Source: Favolaschia claudopus
Taxonomy: Eukaryota; Basidiomycota; Agaricomycetes; Agaricales; Mycenaceae
Assembly (NCBI GenBank): GCA_037176885.1
Contig: JAWWNJ010000150.1
Coordinates: forward strand, 434,001 to 498,000
DNA length: 64,000 nt
Direction: 5' to 3'
Shown here: piece by piece, positions 43,244-55,769 of the stretch
Numbering within the stretch: the first letter of the stretch is position 1
How the letters are laid out: the number at the start of each line of letters is the position of its first letter
Notes under the pieces: generated by a model
Database searches by the model: none
What the model was told of the DNA's origin: nothing
What the model saw: the letters and a program-made list of their open reading frames with translations, nothing else
Position numbers and translations under genes: made by a program

Positions 43244-45230
43244 ACCTCATTTTTCATTAAATATTCGAGCTTTGTTCTGAAGTTGTGAACTGGAAGTTGA
43301 GCGGTATGGAGAGGACGAAGATCACAAATGGCACTTGTTACATGAGGTTTGGTAGTGGTCGAAGTCTTGGGGCTTGAACTTCAAGTTCAACTTCGTTTGC
43401 AGAGTTGATGGGCCCAGCCACTATCATGCATCAATGATCATCAATTGATGTGATGGCGGATCACAGGCCCGAATGCTGGTTTCCCCATCAATCTAACCCC
43501 AAGCTTGCACTTCGAGTTGCTAGGCACTATAAAGGTATTCTACACCTATTTCCTACACCTCTTCTCAAAGTATTATGTCTTCTAAGAAGTCTTTCTGTCC
43601 AATGATCTGTCATTTCGAAGATCATCATAATTCAAACTCTTCAGGACTCAACACCCTCAATTAGGAGCGCTCGAAGTCTCAAACTGACTTGTGTCTGGGA
43701 CTTTACAGAAAAAGGTTAATTCAAATCTCGGAGGATCAGCCTTTGGCAAGCCTTCAATGAGTTCTTCATTCAACTCCATCAGAGTTGGGATACATGCCGA
43801 TGCTGAGCTTGTTCACATTATGAATTGTATTACTAGGCCGATTCCATTCACATTGAATTTCTCAAGAAAGCTTTGGGAGCTCTGCTGTTGATGATGTCAG
43901 TCTCTACTTATTCGGTTGTGAACTTGTAATCACCCAGTGCTTGAGTTTACAGAATTGGCAGCCTTTTCTTCGACTCGGAGGTTAGACACATCTTTTCAAT
44001 TTTCTTCTTTGTTGTTTCAATGAACCGGTCTCTTGACGTCTCGGTGGGCGGATTTTTTCCGTTTTCTTGAACTTTCTGCTTTTATTTAATCTACATTGCA
44101 GCCGAGTAAATTACTGTTGAATGAAGTCTTGTCAATAGACTACCTGGCGCCGGCAACTATCCTATCTTATCCTATTCATTTCATCAGGTTTTCGATTTTC
44201 GGAATCAGATCTACTATTTTTTGAATCCGGGATGCTTTTCAAACTTCAATGCCATTTGGGACGGACCCACCTCCATGCATTATTTGCGAATCGGCGTTGA
44301 GTGATTCAAAATTTCCGCCCACTCAAAACTTGAGGATCAAGATTATATCCATTTCTTTTACTTCTTTCAGAGCTTCAACAAGTCCATCTCTTCCGAGTCT
44401 TTCGCTTTCTGTTGACCAAATAACTCATGCTGACTGAATTGTTCGAGGTTGTGTTGAGCTGTCGGGATTCAAATCATGTCTGAGGTGGGCAATACAGTTT
44501 CCCGTTGAATCTGAATCAATCTGACTCAAAGATACCAATAAGTACTAGGCAAGGATGTTCTAAGCTTTGAGTTTTGCCGCTTACCTACCTCATCCAGAGC
44601 TGTTAATGTTCAACTGACTCTGTTCGGGAAATCCGAGCAGACCGAAATTAGCATGTCCTTCCGCAAGTCATGTCAGGTGAACGACTGAATTATTAACTTT
44701 ACCACTGGTTAACAATTCTGAAAGCAACCAAAGGTAATTTGACTGAACGGGCATTTGAATTTGATCTGCATACGCGTCGTAGTTCCCAACGCCTCAATTT
44801 AGGCAGCGGCCTTCATCCTTGTCAGAGACGGAGTGTCAATGGGTTTTCATTCAAACCCAGATAAGTCTGTATGGTTCCTTCCCTTCTTCAAATTAATCCC
44901 ACTAACCTCGCAGTTCGATAACGTGTTCACCTGTGATTCAATCTCGCTACTCATCTGCGGTGCCCTCTACAATCAACCATCAGGGGTCTTCAGGTTAGAG
45001 TTTCCTGTATTCATAAGTCTTGCTTCATCGATTCTCAATATTGATTTGGCTATGAAGCTGCTCTGCCATTTGACCGGTCGATTTGGGCAACCCAATTGTG
45101 AACCAAGCCAATGTCTCTCCATACACCAGTCACCGTGATCGCAGAATGTTGTTTTTTCCGGTCAAGTTTTCCACTCGAATCAAGTCAGGACTCACTTTGT
45201 CCTACTAAAAGACACTCAACTACTGGCAGG
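43244..45230 (+). repeat. R-family repeat, copy B (diverged)
   Basis: Opens CTCATTTTTCATTAAATATT followed by GAACTTCAAGTTCAACTTCG. Later blocks such as GGTCGATTTGGGCAACCCAA and TTTTTTCCGGTCAAG match copy A near 20600-20745. No coding sequence recognised; diverged and probably old. Confidence 0.45.
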
Positions 45231-45321
45231 TGAGAATAAACCTCTAGTTCTAATTTGTATACTTCGTGAACCACAATTCTAGATCTATCTGAATCAAGCA
45301 GATGTTATGGTAGAGGAATGG

Positions 45322-46488
45322 CCAAAAGGATGGGAGTGGGACTCGGGTAAACCCCGGATAAAGGCTGATAGTGGGACTCGGATGCTCGGAAAGGGAGATT
45401 TAAGGTCTGATAGTGGGACTCGGCTTTCCGGCACATCAGAAGAAATGATTTAGATCAATGGCACGTACTGTAGGACTTTGTATGGGGGAAACAGACCCTC
45501 GAGCGTGACTGGAAACGCTACGCATGGAAACCAGAAACGGCCTCAGCGTTATGCGTGACATCATAGAATTTTGGAAACGGGCGGGCAAACACCGATAAAA
45601 TCTATTTAAACGGATTCTGGGCAATTTTTAGCTCTCGTTTATGCTTGCTTTGTATCCATAGCCCTTTGTGATTGCATTTCTCCTGTTACGGGCTCCGTAA
45701 TACACCTTTTTTTTTTTTTTTTTTTTTCATGAACACTGCGCCGTGGCGCACACTCGCGACGGGTCCACCACAAGCCCTCTTCGAGCGACTAGTTAAACTA
45801 CCTCGGCCAGCTTCTGGTACACCTTCCCAGCACCTTGCCCGTGGTCTCCGATGCACCGTACCGGTTCTATCTTGACGAAGATTGTAGAGAGTGATTGAGT
45901 GCAGTGAGGAGGAGGAGGGTTATAGCCAAGTTATAGCAGTAGATTCAGCTAGATTTTAAAGCCACAAACATGATAATTCGACATCTTTGTATGTCACGCA
46001 GTCCTCAGGGAAACCACCCGACCGTTATGCGTTACCGTTGAAACGAAACAGGGCGGGCGTTACGCGTTACGTTTCACCCATACAAAGTGCTACAGTAATT
46101 AGGAGAAAAAACACGCCCCGACCCTTTAAAACATTCCTGGCCCCACGCAGTGGGCCTCCGCGGCGAGCGTCAAGGGGGGTCCGCGGGGGTCTCCCCCGCA
46201 CTACATGAATTAAATTCTAAGAATAAACAGCAAAAAACCTAGAGATACTGAGTAACGCCGTCAGGCTCAAGGAGGGGGGGCTGGGGGGAACTACGTTCCC
46301 ACCAGAATTTTTTCAGCTTAGAAATACACCCAGAAAGTGATTAAACACATTAAATACACGTGTCGGCTCTATATGCCGAGGATTGATGCAGTGTTGATGC
46401 GTTGATCCAGCGTTGATTGCTTGTGATGCAAAAGACATCAACAGTGCGACTCCCTTAAATAGCCGAGTCCCACTCCCATCCTTTTGGC
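45322..46488. mobile_element. 1.17-kb inverted-terminus element containing a MITE
   Basis: GCCAAAAGGATGGGAGTGGG at the left is mirrored at 46464-46488. AGTGGGACTCGG recurs at 45339, 45373 and 45411 on the left side. It holds the 628-bp MITE, and another MITE abuts its right end. The target duplication is obscured. Confidence 0.6.
45468..46095. mobile_element. 628-bp MITE with CTGTA terminus
   Basis: CTGTAGGACTTTGTATGGGG at the left mirrors CCCATACAAAGTGCTACAG at the right; TA at 45466-45467 and 46096-46097. It contains a poly-T tract (45706-45727). No gene. Confidence 0.78.
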
Positions 46489-46491
46489 ATA

Positions 46492-46944
46492 CAGTTGAAC
46501 ATCTCATAATGCATAGCGTCCGTGGACCTCCAAGCGCTATGCATTATGAGCAATATGCATTCCTGCATACTGTCACACCGGGTGACATATGTGACATTGT
46601 CACGAATTTACTATATATGTATGGAAGTGCGGCAGATGCCGGATTGTCCACCAGTTGTCGTAAAAGCGGTCAAAATCTTGGATTTAGCTGTAACATGTTA
46701 TAAACTGGTGTTTTTGACCCCATATGCGTTAGAAGAGCGCCACAAGCGGCCAAACTGCCACCAAATTGTATCAATTTTGCGATCTCATAATGCATAATGC
46801 ACTAAAAACTTGCCCCAAACCTTATGCATTAGGCAATATGAGAAAATGCATAAAACACCAGCCCACCAAGTTGGTGGACCCCAAAACACTATGCAGAATG
46901 AGGTTTATGCATTGTGAGCATATGCATTATGAGATATTCAACTG
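46492..46944. mobile_element. 453-bp MITE with ATGCAT arrays
   Basis: CAGTTGAACATCTCATAATG mirrors CATTATGAGATATTCAACTG; TA at 46490-46491 and 46945-46946. Eight or more ATGCATTATG-like words occur across it. CAGT end and TA target suggest pogo-type mobilisation. Confidence 0.8.
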
Positions 46945-46946
46945 TA

Positions 46947-47579
46947 TACTCGTTATGGTATGTGCATTCCTGAATTCAACCACAAAAGCCGACTTATACG
47001 AATTTTTACGGTGTTCATCTCTCAAGGCTCAGTTCCTTTCAACACAACCGAGGTATTACAAAGTCAAATGTGTCGAGAGACTGATGTGTGGGCACTTGTC
47101 CTGTCTCAAAGCGAACAAACAGTGTCAGGCGGCCATCTCTTCAAAGTTGCAACGATGGTCGGCTCACAACATTAGCTTTTCTCTGAAATGATGAAAATTT
47201 TCAGAAGCTTGGATGCTAGCCTCGCATTCAAAGTGAATGGGACTCAGGAAAATTATGACGAGGAGTCTGTACGAAGCGACATGGGAAGCAACAGCTTCGA
47301 TCAGGTTGAATTCTGGGGAAAATATTACATGGTATTTACATTTGATACAGATAATGGTAAAGGATGATAAGAAAGAAATGAAGCTTATACAGTCGAAGCA
47401 ACTGAGAGCAATGCCGAGAAAAGGATCAATGTGCCAGGCGGACACATCAACAAGATCAGGATGTTGTAGTTGCCGGTCTTAGCCGAATGATGCGTTCCAG
47501 TTTGGGGCTCTCTCAATAGATCATTCAAACTTCTGGTACATAAAAACTCACCAGGATCTAAATGAGTCAGTAAGACTAC
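46947..47579. other. No gene seen
   Basis: Open frames on both strands have no domain, splice or codon support; no repeat structure was recognised. Confidence 0.4.
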
Positions 47580-47781
47580 GTTTTGCTGATGCCGAACTTC
47601 ATCCAAGTTCACCTTTGACTACAAGTTCAACTTCAGGTTCGATTACCATTTTCGGAAAACTTCCGGTCGGAAGTTGAACTTCAGTCAAAACTTCGGAGGA
47701 AGCGGTGAACTATCCCCAAAACTACATTCTCAAGTTCCTTTGGGGTTGAAACTAGAATATTTACTGAAAAATGAATTTATA
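47580..47781 (-). repeat. R-family 5' end, inverted fragment
   Basis: Reverse complement of the opening of copies A and C, ending TACTGAAAAATGAATTTATA and containing GAAGTTGAACTT words. It faces away from copy C, 960 bp to its right. Confidence 0.6.
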
Positions 47782-47799
47782 CAGACTCATCATGCATCA

Positions 47800-48735
47800 G
47801 ATTAGTATGGGTAAGTTGACTTTACTCACTTTACTTAGATGTACTTAACTTTACTTGACCAGCCAAGTACATCAGCGAAAGTAACTTATGCCATCAGATG
47901 GCATCAATTACAGCCACGTTACATCAGTTACAGCCAAGTATCCCAATTGAAACAAAATTGTGAGGTGTACAATGGATATTCAAGCCTATTTAGTGTGTTT
48001 TGAGTCGTTTATGATACCACCGCTTCCCCGAAGTGTCCTGGCAAAAGTATGCGAGTTTCGATCAAATTTGATGTTATGGTTGGATTTCAGTCCATTATAC
48101 TGAACGTTGTTCGCAAAACCGGTTGCAGGAAGTCCAAATACTGTAAGCTTGGTTGAACAATCAGCGTCTCGACGTGAATCCTGATTTAGGGTTTACTTGA
48201 CTGCAGGTTTACTTTACTACTACTCGGTTTTTCCGGTTTTACTTCAGTTTACTTACTTTCATTTACTGTACTTCCACTTGACTTTACTTTTACTTACTGT
48301 ACTTGACTTTACTGAAACCTTCGTAGTACCGGTTCCCACTTTCAAGTGTACTGTTCTCCCTTCGGCTTGAGTGCGGCTGGCTCCGTGACGGGGCCGAATG
48401 TCGGTTCACTGGCCGGCAGACATGCGGCACCTGTCGGACCTTCGGAATTGATGCGCGGAAGTCGAAACACGACCGGCAAGTTAACTGGTTGTTATACGTT
48501 CCTCAACGCGCTGTGAAGAAAGGATTTTAATTTGGCGGCTCTAAAGCTGCGGCTGAGTTGCCCATATCAAGGCATTTCCTTGCACCTTTGAGCGCTTGCG
48601 GAAGTAATGTATTTCTACTTCGACATCTCCGAGTTCAATCCGACTTGCGCACGAGTATAATATATCCTCCCCTTTCCCTCTGCTCTCTTCACTTCTTGAC
48701 TGTACTCTAATTTACTTCACTTGACTTCGCTATGG
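47800..48735. repeat. TTTACTT word arrays between opposed R-family ends
   Basis: Dense TTTACTTGACTT/ACTTTACTTAC words at 47815-47880, 48190-48310 and 48680-48730. The stretch 48350-48560 between them has no gene. It looks like subterminal arrays of a further hAT-like element, but I could not fix its ends. Confidence 0.4.
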
Positions 48736-48741
48736 TCTACT

Positions 48742-51300
48742 TATAAATTCATTTTTCAGTAAATATTATAGTGTCAACCCAAATAGAACTCGAGGTTGTA
48801 GTCTTGAGGCTAGTTTACTGGTCAGTTCGAAGTTTCAACTGAAGTTCAACTTCGGACCCGAAGTTTTCCAAATATGGCAATTGAACCGGAGGTTGAACTT
48901 GTAGTTGAAGTTCAACTTGGATGAAGTTTAGCATTGATCATACGAGGTTTTACTTGACTCTCACTTAGACTGCAGTGAGGCCTGATGTAGCCGGAGGTTT
49001 GAATGATCCTCACCCGAAGTTCCAGCAGCATTGGATCAATCAATCATCACGCCGCTAGGCTGGCAACCATAATTTTTGATGCTCTACTGATCTGCCTGAT
49101 CGCTTCTTACAATCCATCTTGAAGACCTTGAAGACGTCTTTGTTAACCGTGGCGGCCTTTTGTGACTAATAGGCTCTTGCCGATGTCCTTCCCTCTGTTT
49201 GCCTGATTGGCATTTGTATCATCTCTGTGAAATCCAATATTAATCCCGCTGCTTTGATTGTCGGGTCTCTACTTGTACCCATTCCAAGCTCTAGTAGATT
49301 CCAGTCAAAATTGTGATCAGGATGAGAGGGTCAACCACTCAGTGCACAGGCGGTGGTATCATTCAGTTGAAACTCCAACATGAAATGGTTTCATTGAATC
49401 ATTCATACTCAAGCTAGGTGTGTTAGTAGGGAAAGATCATGCGGAGTTCTGTTGATTAGTATTGCATTGCAAGCCTGAATTGAGCCTGAATGGAAAATAA
49501 TTTTTGCTTGAAACAGAGTCCATCAGCTGCCCAAAAAATTCGAGTCAGTCAAGTGTACACATATGTAGTAACACTTTGGAATCTGTAGTTGATTCAATCT
49601 CGGGTGTACTGGTCACAGGAAATACTCAAAAGAATTGAGAAAAGTTGCCAACTCCAGCAAGTGAAATGTAAGACAATTAATTCTGACCCAGACTTAGTGC
49701 ATGACATGCCCCGATTGAAACAGCACAAAGAAAGAGATGAAAAATCTTGCCATGGGGAGAGACTCAGATAAGTGTTTAGAATAGATGCTCAGTACATTTG
49801 TGAAAAAATACTGAGTTCAGCCAACACAACCTGAAATTTCAGCTACCTAATGTTTTTGAACTTTGCAGCACCATTTCGGATGACAAAAGATATCTCACCT
49901 GCTGCATAGTGTTGCCGGGGTTCGGTTAGGTTCGGTTTTTTGCCAAAAAATCCGAATTAAAGTAGGTCAAAAGGTGATGAGGAGCGCGATGAGCGGCCGG
50001 TGAACAAGTGAGTCGAGTCAGCTAGAGTATGTTAGAGAGGGGCTAGTCGACGTGGGGAACAAGTGACTGTGAGTAGAAAGTAGAAAGTAAAGTAAAGGTA
50101 TACGCACGCTAGTCGACGTGGGGAACAAGTGACTAGCGGGCAGCAAAGGTAACGAGCAGTATATAAGGTAGTGAAGGGGATGGTGATGGCGATGCGACGG
50201 TACGGGTGCAAAGGATGATGAAACGACGAAAAGAAATCGGAACGGAGTGGAAGCTCACGGATCAATCCTACAACACCGAACCCTGAAACCGCACCTGGGG
50301 TTCGGTTCGGCCAATCTGGCGAACCCCGAACCTAACCCGAGGTTCGGTTCGCTACAGGTTCGCACAGGTTCGAACCTTTTCGAACCTGATGCTATTTCCC
50401 ACGGTTCAAATGGACGAATTTTGGCTTCTAGTGGTCTAGCAGTGGAACATTTCCTTGGTAATTCAATGTTCCAGCTGACTGTATTGTTGAATACACCCAT
50501 GAAACACCTCAAGTCCACAAAATATCACTGTCCCAGTGGTATCATGTGAGAAATTGAAGTGATTTTGAATCATATTGACCATTGTTCAGGTGTTTGGAGG
50601 ACTTCATAGCTTACAAGGACTTATGCAATGAGAAATGAACTACAAGTTATTCGAAATTCACTACATTTCCACTGAAAAATCCTCCATTTTTTGAGTATGG
50701 GTTCGCACCGGTGCGAACCTCTTCCAAAATCCCCGAACCCCGAACCGTACCTGGGGTTCGGTTCGGTGCAGCCAGCTGTTCCGAACCTGAATTCAGGTGC
50801 GGTTCGGTTCAGGTTCGGAATTGGTTCCGAACCTAACCGCGGCAACACCACACCTGCAACAGAGTCAACTGGCAGGTCAGAAAAAAATAAGTCATGAACA
50901 GAATGAGAGGAGCAGAGGGTGAAAAACAAACAAGATGACTTTGGTGTTTGCGAAACAGGTTACTGTAAAATGGACGGAACTATATAAAGGGCCAAGGCAA
51001 AGGCGTGCAAAGAAAAATAGAAGTCTCCGCCTGAGAGGAGCAGATTGCGGAGAGATTTAATTATTGAACAAGGACCTCTGTGCGCAAGATAGATGCATAT
51101 TCAATAGATCAGCATGAATAAGTAAAACTCGTAGTAGACAGAGCTCGGAAGTGAAGAACTGAGCGGATGTTAGGCGGGAGTCATGATAGTGCTGAATATC
51201 ACCCAAGTTGAACCTAAGTAAGATATGTCAAAGGGAAATGTATTTTCTGAAGTACATTCCGACACTCGGCTCGCTTCAGCTCAATCCAATATAACAAGCA
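48742..51300 (+). repeat. R-family repeat, copy C (contains hAT-3)
   Basis: Opens TATAAATTCATTTTTCAGTA. Aligns with copy A over AAGTTGAACTT words, the GAGTCCATCAGCTGCCC site, AGATAGATGCATATTCAATA and AATCCAATATAA. It lacks hAT-4, so it serves as its unoccupied site. No protein-coding potential recognised. Confidence 0.5.
49907..50850. mobile_element. hAT-3, non-autonomous, with GGTTCGG words
   Basis: Ends TAGTGTTGCCGGGGTTCGG and CCGCGGCAACACCA. GGTTCGG/CCGAACC recurs about twenty times in three clusters (49918, 50270-50380, 50700-50835). Flanks CACCTGCTGCA and CACCTGCA are near-duplicates. No transposase. Confidence 0.72.
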
Positions 51301-52900
51301 GTGGACTTGTCAACGACAGAATTTCAACTCACCCTGCACGAGAAGCAAGTGAACATGGAGTTTAAACTACTGGCATGTGGGGATTAATATTGAATGGATT
51401 TCGAAAAATGGTGTATGATAGAAAGTGACAAACCCTGAGCTCGGACAGCGGGTGCCACATGAATGTAGTACAGATTCTATTACCATAGTGGATTCTGAGT
51501 GGTTTCGTCAATAAACAAGGGCCGAAACAAGGGCCGCAAGCAGGAAATTGGCGCACCAAGACCCTGAGATCAAGAAATATTGACTATAAGACCTGAAAAT
51601 GCACATAATCTCGAACAGAATGTCCACAGCTCAGTCTGCAAAAATCGAGCATGTGGATTTCGAGGTCACAACAGGTAGGTAGGTAGGTAGATTACACGGC
51701 ACGGTCCCGCTTAGGAACGCCGGGGGCCCAGGGAGTAACAGACAATACAGGGGCACTACTGTACTGTACGGTCCCTGGACTTCTCAAACCACCCGTAGCC
51801 GAGCTCACGATCACATCCGCCGATGCACCGCGGTAGAACTAAAGGAAGAGTGAGAAACAATACGGAAAAACTGTGACCTCAAAGAGAAAGCATTTCAGGA
51901 AACTTAACTTAACAGTGCACGATTGGAGCTCAACTATGATTTTTAGGGCTGGTGTAAGAAAAACTCCCAATTTCGGAGAAAACAGAGCACCGTCTGTGAC
52001 TGGGCGTTTCTCGCTCCAAGTCGCGACCCTAAATCATGGTTTGAAATTATTTCCCCCTGCACCTCGCGCTATGTGCGGAACGGTGCTGGTTTCGGGTATG
52101 GCTCCAGTCACGCCATTGCTTAGAGAAGTTCGAGAATTGTTTACTCGAAAGACATTTGTTCGCGCTGTTCCCAAATATGACATGATAGTTGCGAGCGGCT
52201 GAGCCAGAGGCAAACTTGTTACTTGAGTTGGGTGGGAACATTCAATGAACAATTAATCCAACGAGGATTTATCGCAGTTTCCGTTAGATGCAACCATCTA
52301 GTGGGATGCCGACCCGGGTCAATACAGCGCAAAGCGGGAGTTTCCGTTGTTGGACTCAAAGTGCTGTAAGTTGAATCCCAGTTCTGGTTCCATGTAGTGC
52401 CAGATGGTGCGTGCCTCAGAGATGTAAGATAGATAAAAGAGATTTTCGAAAGACGTTCAGCCAGAAGAACTCATTGATCTTTCTCATATCCGCAGAATTA
52501 TTTCTCATGATCCAAAGTCCGACCATCACCGAAGTCATCAATGTGGCGGTGTTATCTGACTAAGCAGCTATGCAGGAAGACTTCGAGCGGAGCGTGGGGC
52601 GCGACGACCAGAGAAGCAATGAGCATGACCCAGAGTATACAGTGAGAATAGACAATTCCAAGGTCCGTGTGCGAGTTGCAGTGTCGCAGCATAGAAATTG
52701 GGCTGGATGCACGCGTAACGGAGTGGATGTCGTAGACTCGTCGATTATTGTGTAGAAGTAAAATTTTTATTGACCAGCCATCTCCCGGCACATTTAAGGG
52801 CTCGTGTCACCAGCTTGAGGACTTTGGGCTCTTTGTGGCCTCGTCTCTCGGCCTTGTGTGTACTACGGCGCGTTTTGTGTTTGGGATGATGGTGGGAAGA
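51301..52900. other. Intergenic region
   Basis: No gene supported. A GTAG microsatellite lies at 51675-51693. Single CTGTACTGTAC words near 51762 recall the CTGTA MITE ends, but no mirrored partner was found. Confidence 0.4.
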
Positions 52901-52925
52901 AGAAGAAATGCATTCAATCTGAAGC

Positions 52926-53290
52926 AGGAGAAGACGAGGGGAAATGCACTTGAAAAAACTCCCCCTCGGGCGGCGTAGAGCGACCCGGGATACTGAACCC
53001 CGCCTTGTCGACGATGAACCGGACGATAGCCATATCGTCCCAAGCGCCGTGTTTGCTCGAGGGGGAGCGGATGTAGGAGAGTTCGGCGGGGGTGGCGCCA
53101 TGTCTGCGTCGAGGTGTCTGTCGATTTCTTTGTGGATTTTGTTTTTGTCGTCGTCTTCGTCGGCTTCGTGGGAAGCGGAGGCGCAGAGGCGGAGATCGAG
53201 GCCGATGCCAAAGGAGGGGCCGCGGTGCGTGCGAGTTTGGGTGCAGAATTGTGGATTTCGTCCTCGTGGTACGGGTGCAACAGAATGCTG
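52926..53290 (-). pseudogene. Hypothetical protein remnant with one frame change
   Basis: On the minus strand a frame reads GPSFGIGLDLRLCASASHEA, then DEDDDKNKIHKEIDRHLDAD. After a shift near 53095 it reads TPAELSYIRSPSSKHGAWDD, MAIVRFIVDKAGFSIPGRS and a short tail to a stop. The segments look like real protein but I do not recognise them. Overlapping open frames on the plus strand are less convincing. Confidence 0.3.
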
Positions 53291-54176
53291 TCTGGCGTCA
53301 TCAACAACAGAATTCTCAAAGCTTTTCTGCAGAATGTCAACAGCATTGGGTTAGACAATTTTATGCGAACTAGTAGCACCGATGATCAGTGCCAACTTGA
53401 ATCCCAGGACAGATCTGACTGAGTGAAAGAGAAGAACTCATTGAGAACTGCAAACCTCTGAATTCTGTATATATATTTTTTTCTATACAGTACCAGACTC
53501 CAGCCTGAGTTAGCTGGAGAATCCGCTGAGTGCGCCTGGTGGATTGTGTTGAGAGATGGCAAGTCAAATCAGTCTATGAATATCATTGAAGACTCAAGAG
53601 CTTAGAGTTTGAATTAGGAGAATTTTTAAGAGGCAGCCCAATTGAAACAGAGAGGAGTTCCCGCCTATGATGGCGCGGTTCTGGTGTGTGTTGCATCAAA
53701 TTTCCTTAAAAGTCAGCAACCCAAACGGGTTGCTTGCCTTTTTTGGTAGCAACCTAAACGGGTTGCTGCCATTTTGGGAGCAACCAGAAGAGGCAATGAT
53801 TGATATCACCTGTCAATTTGCGACCTAATAGGGGAATCTATTCCCATAGCCTCGTAAATCTTATGGTAGTGAATAATGTCAAACACACACAGTTCAAGGT
53901 TGGTGTGCAGTGGTATATATACAAAAAAAATGGCATAGCATAGACAATATCAACTACTCAATCCACTTTACAGCATTGTCAAGCAACATGATCAAATTAT
54001 TCATTTACGGTGTAAATCTAGTTCAAATTGTTACACTCCAAACAGCACCGGCACAAGGTACTTCAGGATGAGATAAATCTCGCCCTTCGCATTCAACTCG
54101 ACCACAGTCTTTGCAGGAATTTTTACAGAGGTTTTTACGAGTGCCTCCATTACAATTCAAGTCTCCACACTTGGTA
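53291..54176. other. Intergenic region
   Basis: No gene seen. A pair of direct units, AGCAACCC/TAAACGGGTTGCT, each itself a palindrome, lies at 53715-53775. Confidence 0.4.
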
Positions 54177-55769
54177 CATAGAGTATACTTAGGGTAACCA
54201 GCCCGCTCTGGTTACCTTGCTGGTGACCCCCGCTTAGCTTAGCCGAGGTAACCACCGGAATACACGATTGTACTCTCTGGTGATCGGAGAACCGAGTCCG
54301 AGGACTCCGAGTATCCGCCAGCACACTGCCAGCACGAAGGCGGCAATTGCCGATGTGTGGGAAATTCTTGCTAGGAGAATTTTGTGCAAGCACTGTCAAA
54401 TAAAGCCATGTTCTGTCTCTTGAATTCCAAATAACCATCGAGAGATGATAGACAGGAAATTGTTTTGTGTATAAAAAATTAGAATACTTAACTACCCATT
54501 TGTCAAACTAATTAAATAGTTTTACAATTAAAGCCAAACAAAACTTCAGCTATCAGATTGTACAGTAACTACCAAATCTTTCAATCCTTCCGATCGTGAG
54601 CGCAATCCATTCAATCGTTCGATTACTTCATCGGATTGAGGATATATTTTGCCAAAGTCACCATGATTAGTACATCTGGTAGAATTGGCGGGCAAAGAGG
54701 CACGTGACAGGTCACCATCAGTAACCTGCGGTGACCCCCACGCCGTTAGTACATTAGTATGTGATACAATATGGGACAAGTAATGGTCATCTCAATTGTG
54801 CGGCGCCGCCGAAGCGCGCGGCAATTCCGAGCTGTAACATCCTAGTGGTGTAACCCAAACCAGAGCAGCGAGCAAAATTGACAGGGCTGCAAGGGCGGCT
54901 GAAGAGTTGGCTGTACCCATGGAATATAGGTTCCCTTGAATAAGACCCGACTGGCGAGAAAGAACAAGTAAGAACTCACTGATACACTTTCCGTATTTGC
55001 TGAGCACCGCGCATCCTGAATTCCGGACATGACCCATTTACCAGCATCAGCAAAGGTCCAATATGCAAGCAAATGACACACAGAGCATTCCTCCCAACCA
55101 CTCATTCTTTTTACTTCCACCCCGAGCGCGGTGTCGTTGCCGAATCCCGATACATTTTTGTGCTTTTGCAAACTGGCAAGAGAAAATTAATGGGAAAGGC
55201 TTGAAGCTCGGATAGACGGCAGGTAATGGTGAGGCGTCCTTAAAAAATAGCTGGCCCAGTAGAATGTTCAAGTCAGCCCAAGATTTCAGAACAGATACCG
55301 ACAGAAGAAACCAAGGAGAAACGGCGACAATTTTGAATCCATCATTGCACTGAATGTAGTGGAGGAATTGAGGGTTTTGAGGCATATTGTGCAATGTAGA
55401 GAAGTCCAGACAAAGGCAGAGAACGAGTGAATGGCCACGGGAGAGGAATCGGAGCAGCCAGCGAGCGGCGGGGAAGAGAAGAGGCGAGTCACACTGTGAC
55501 CATGTTATCTGCCCGTCACGGTGTTATCTGCCATTGTGCATATCTTGGGATCTCCGGAACAGTCTTGGGCCAGGTAAAGTGCTAGAGTTCATTCAATACC
55601 TAACAAGTGCATGCTCAATTATTTTCAAGAATTTTCGGAGGCATGCGCAGCTGAAAAGCGCGAGGATGTTATCTGCCACCACAGCCACTGGCAGATAACA
55701 CCCAGCTGATCCGGACATCAACCATTTACCCATTTACAATTCTTTCGATCGAACGGTGCATTCCTTTTA

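Noticed and set aside
52944..53354. Plus-strand frame of 136 codons
   Set aside because: The minus strand carries more protein-like segments over the same bases; the plus frame is Ser/Arg-rich without domain.
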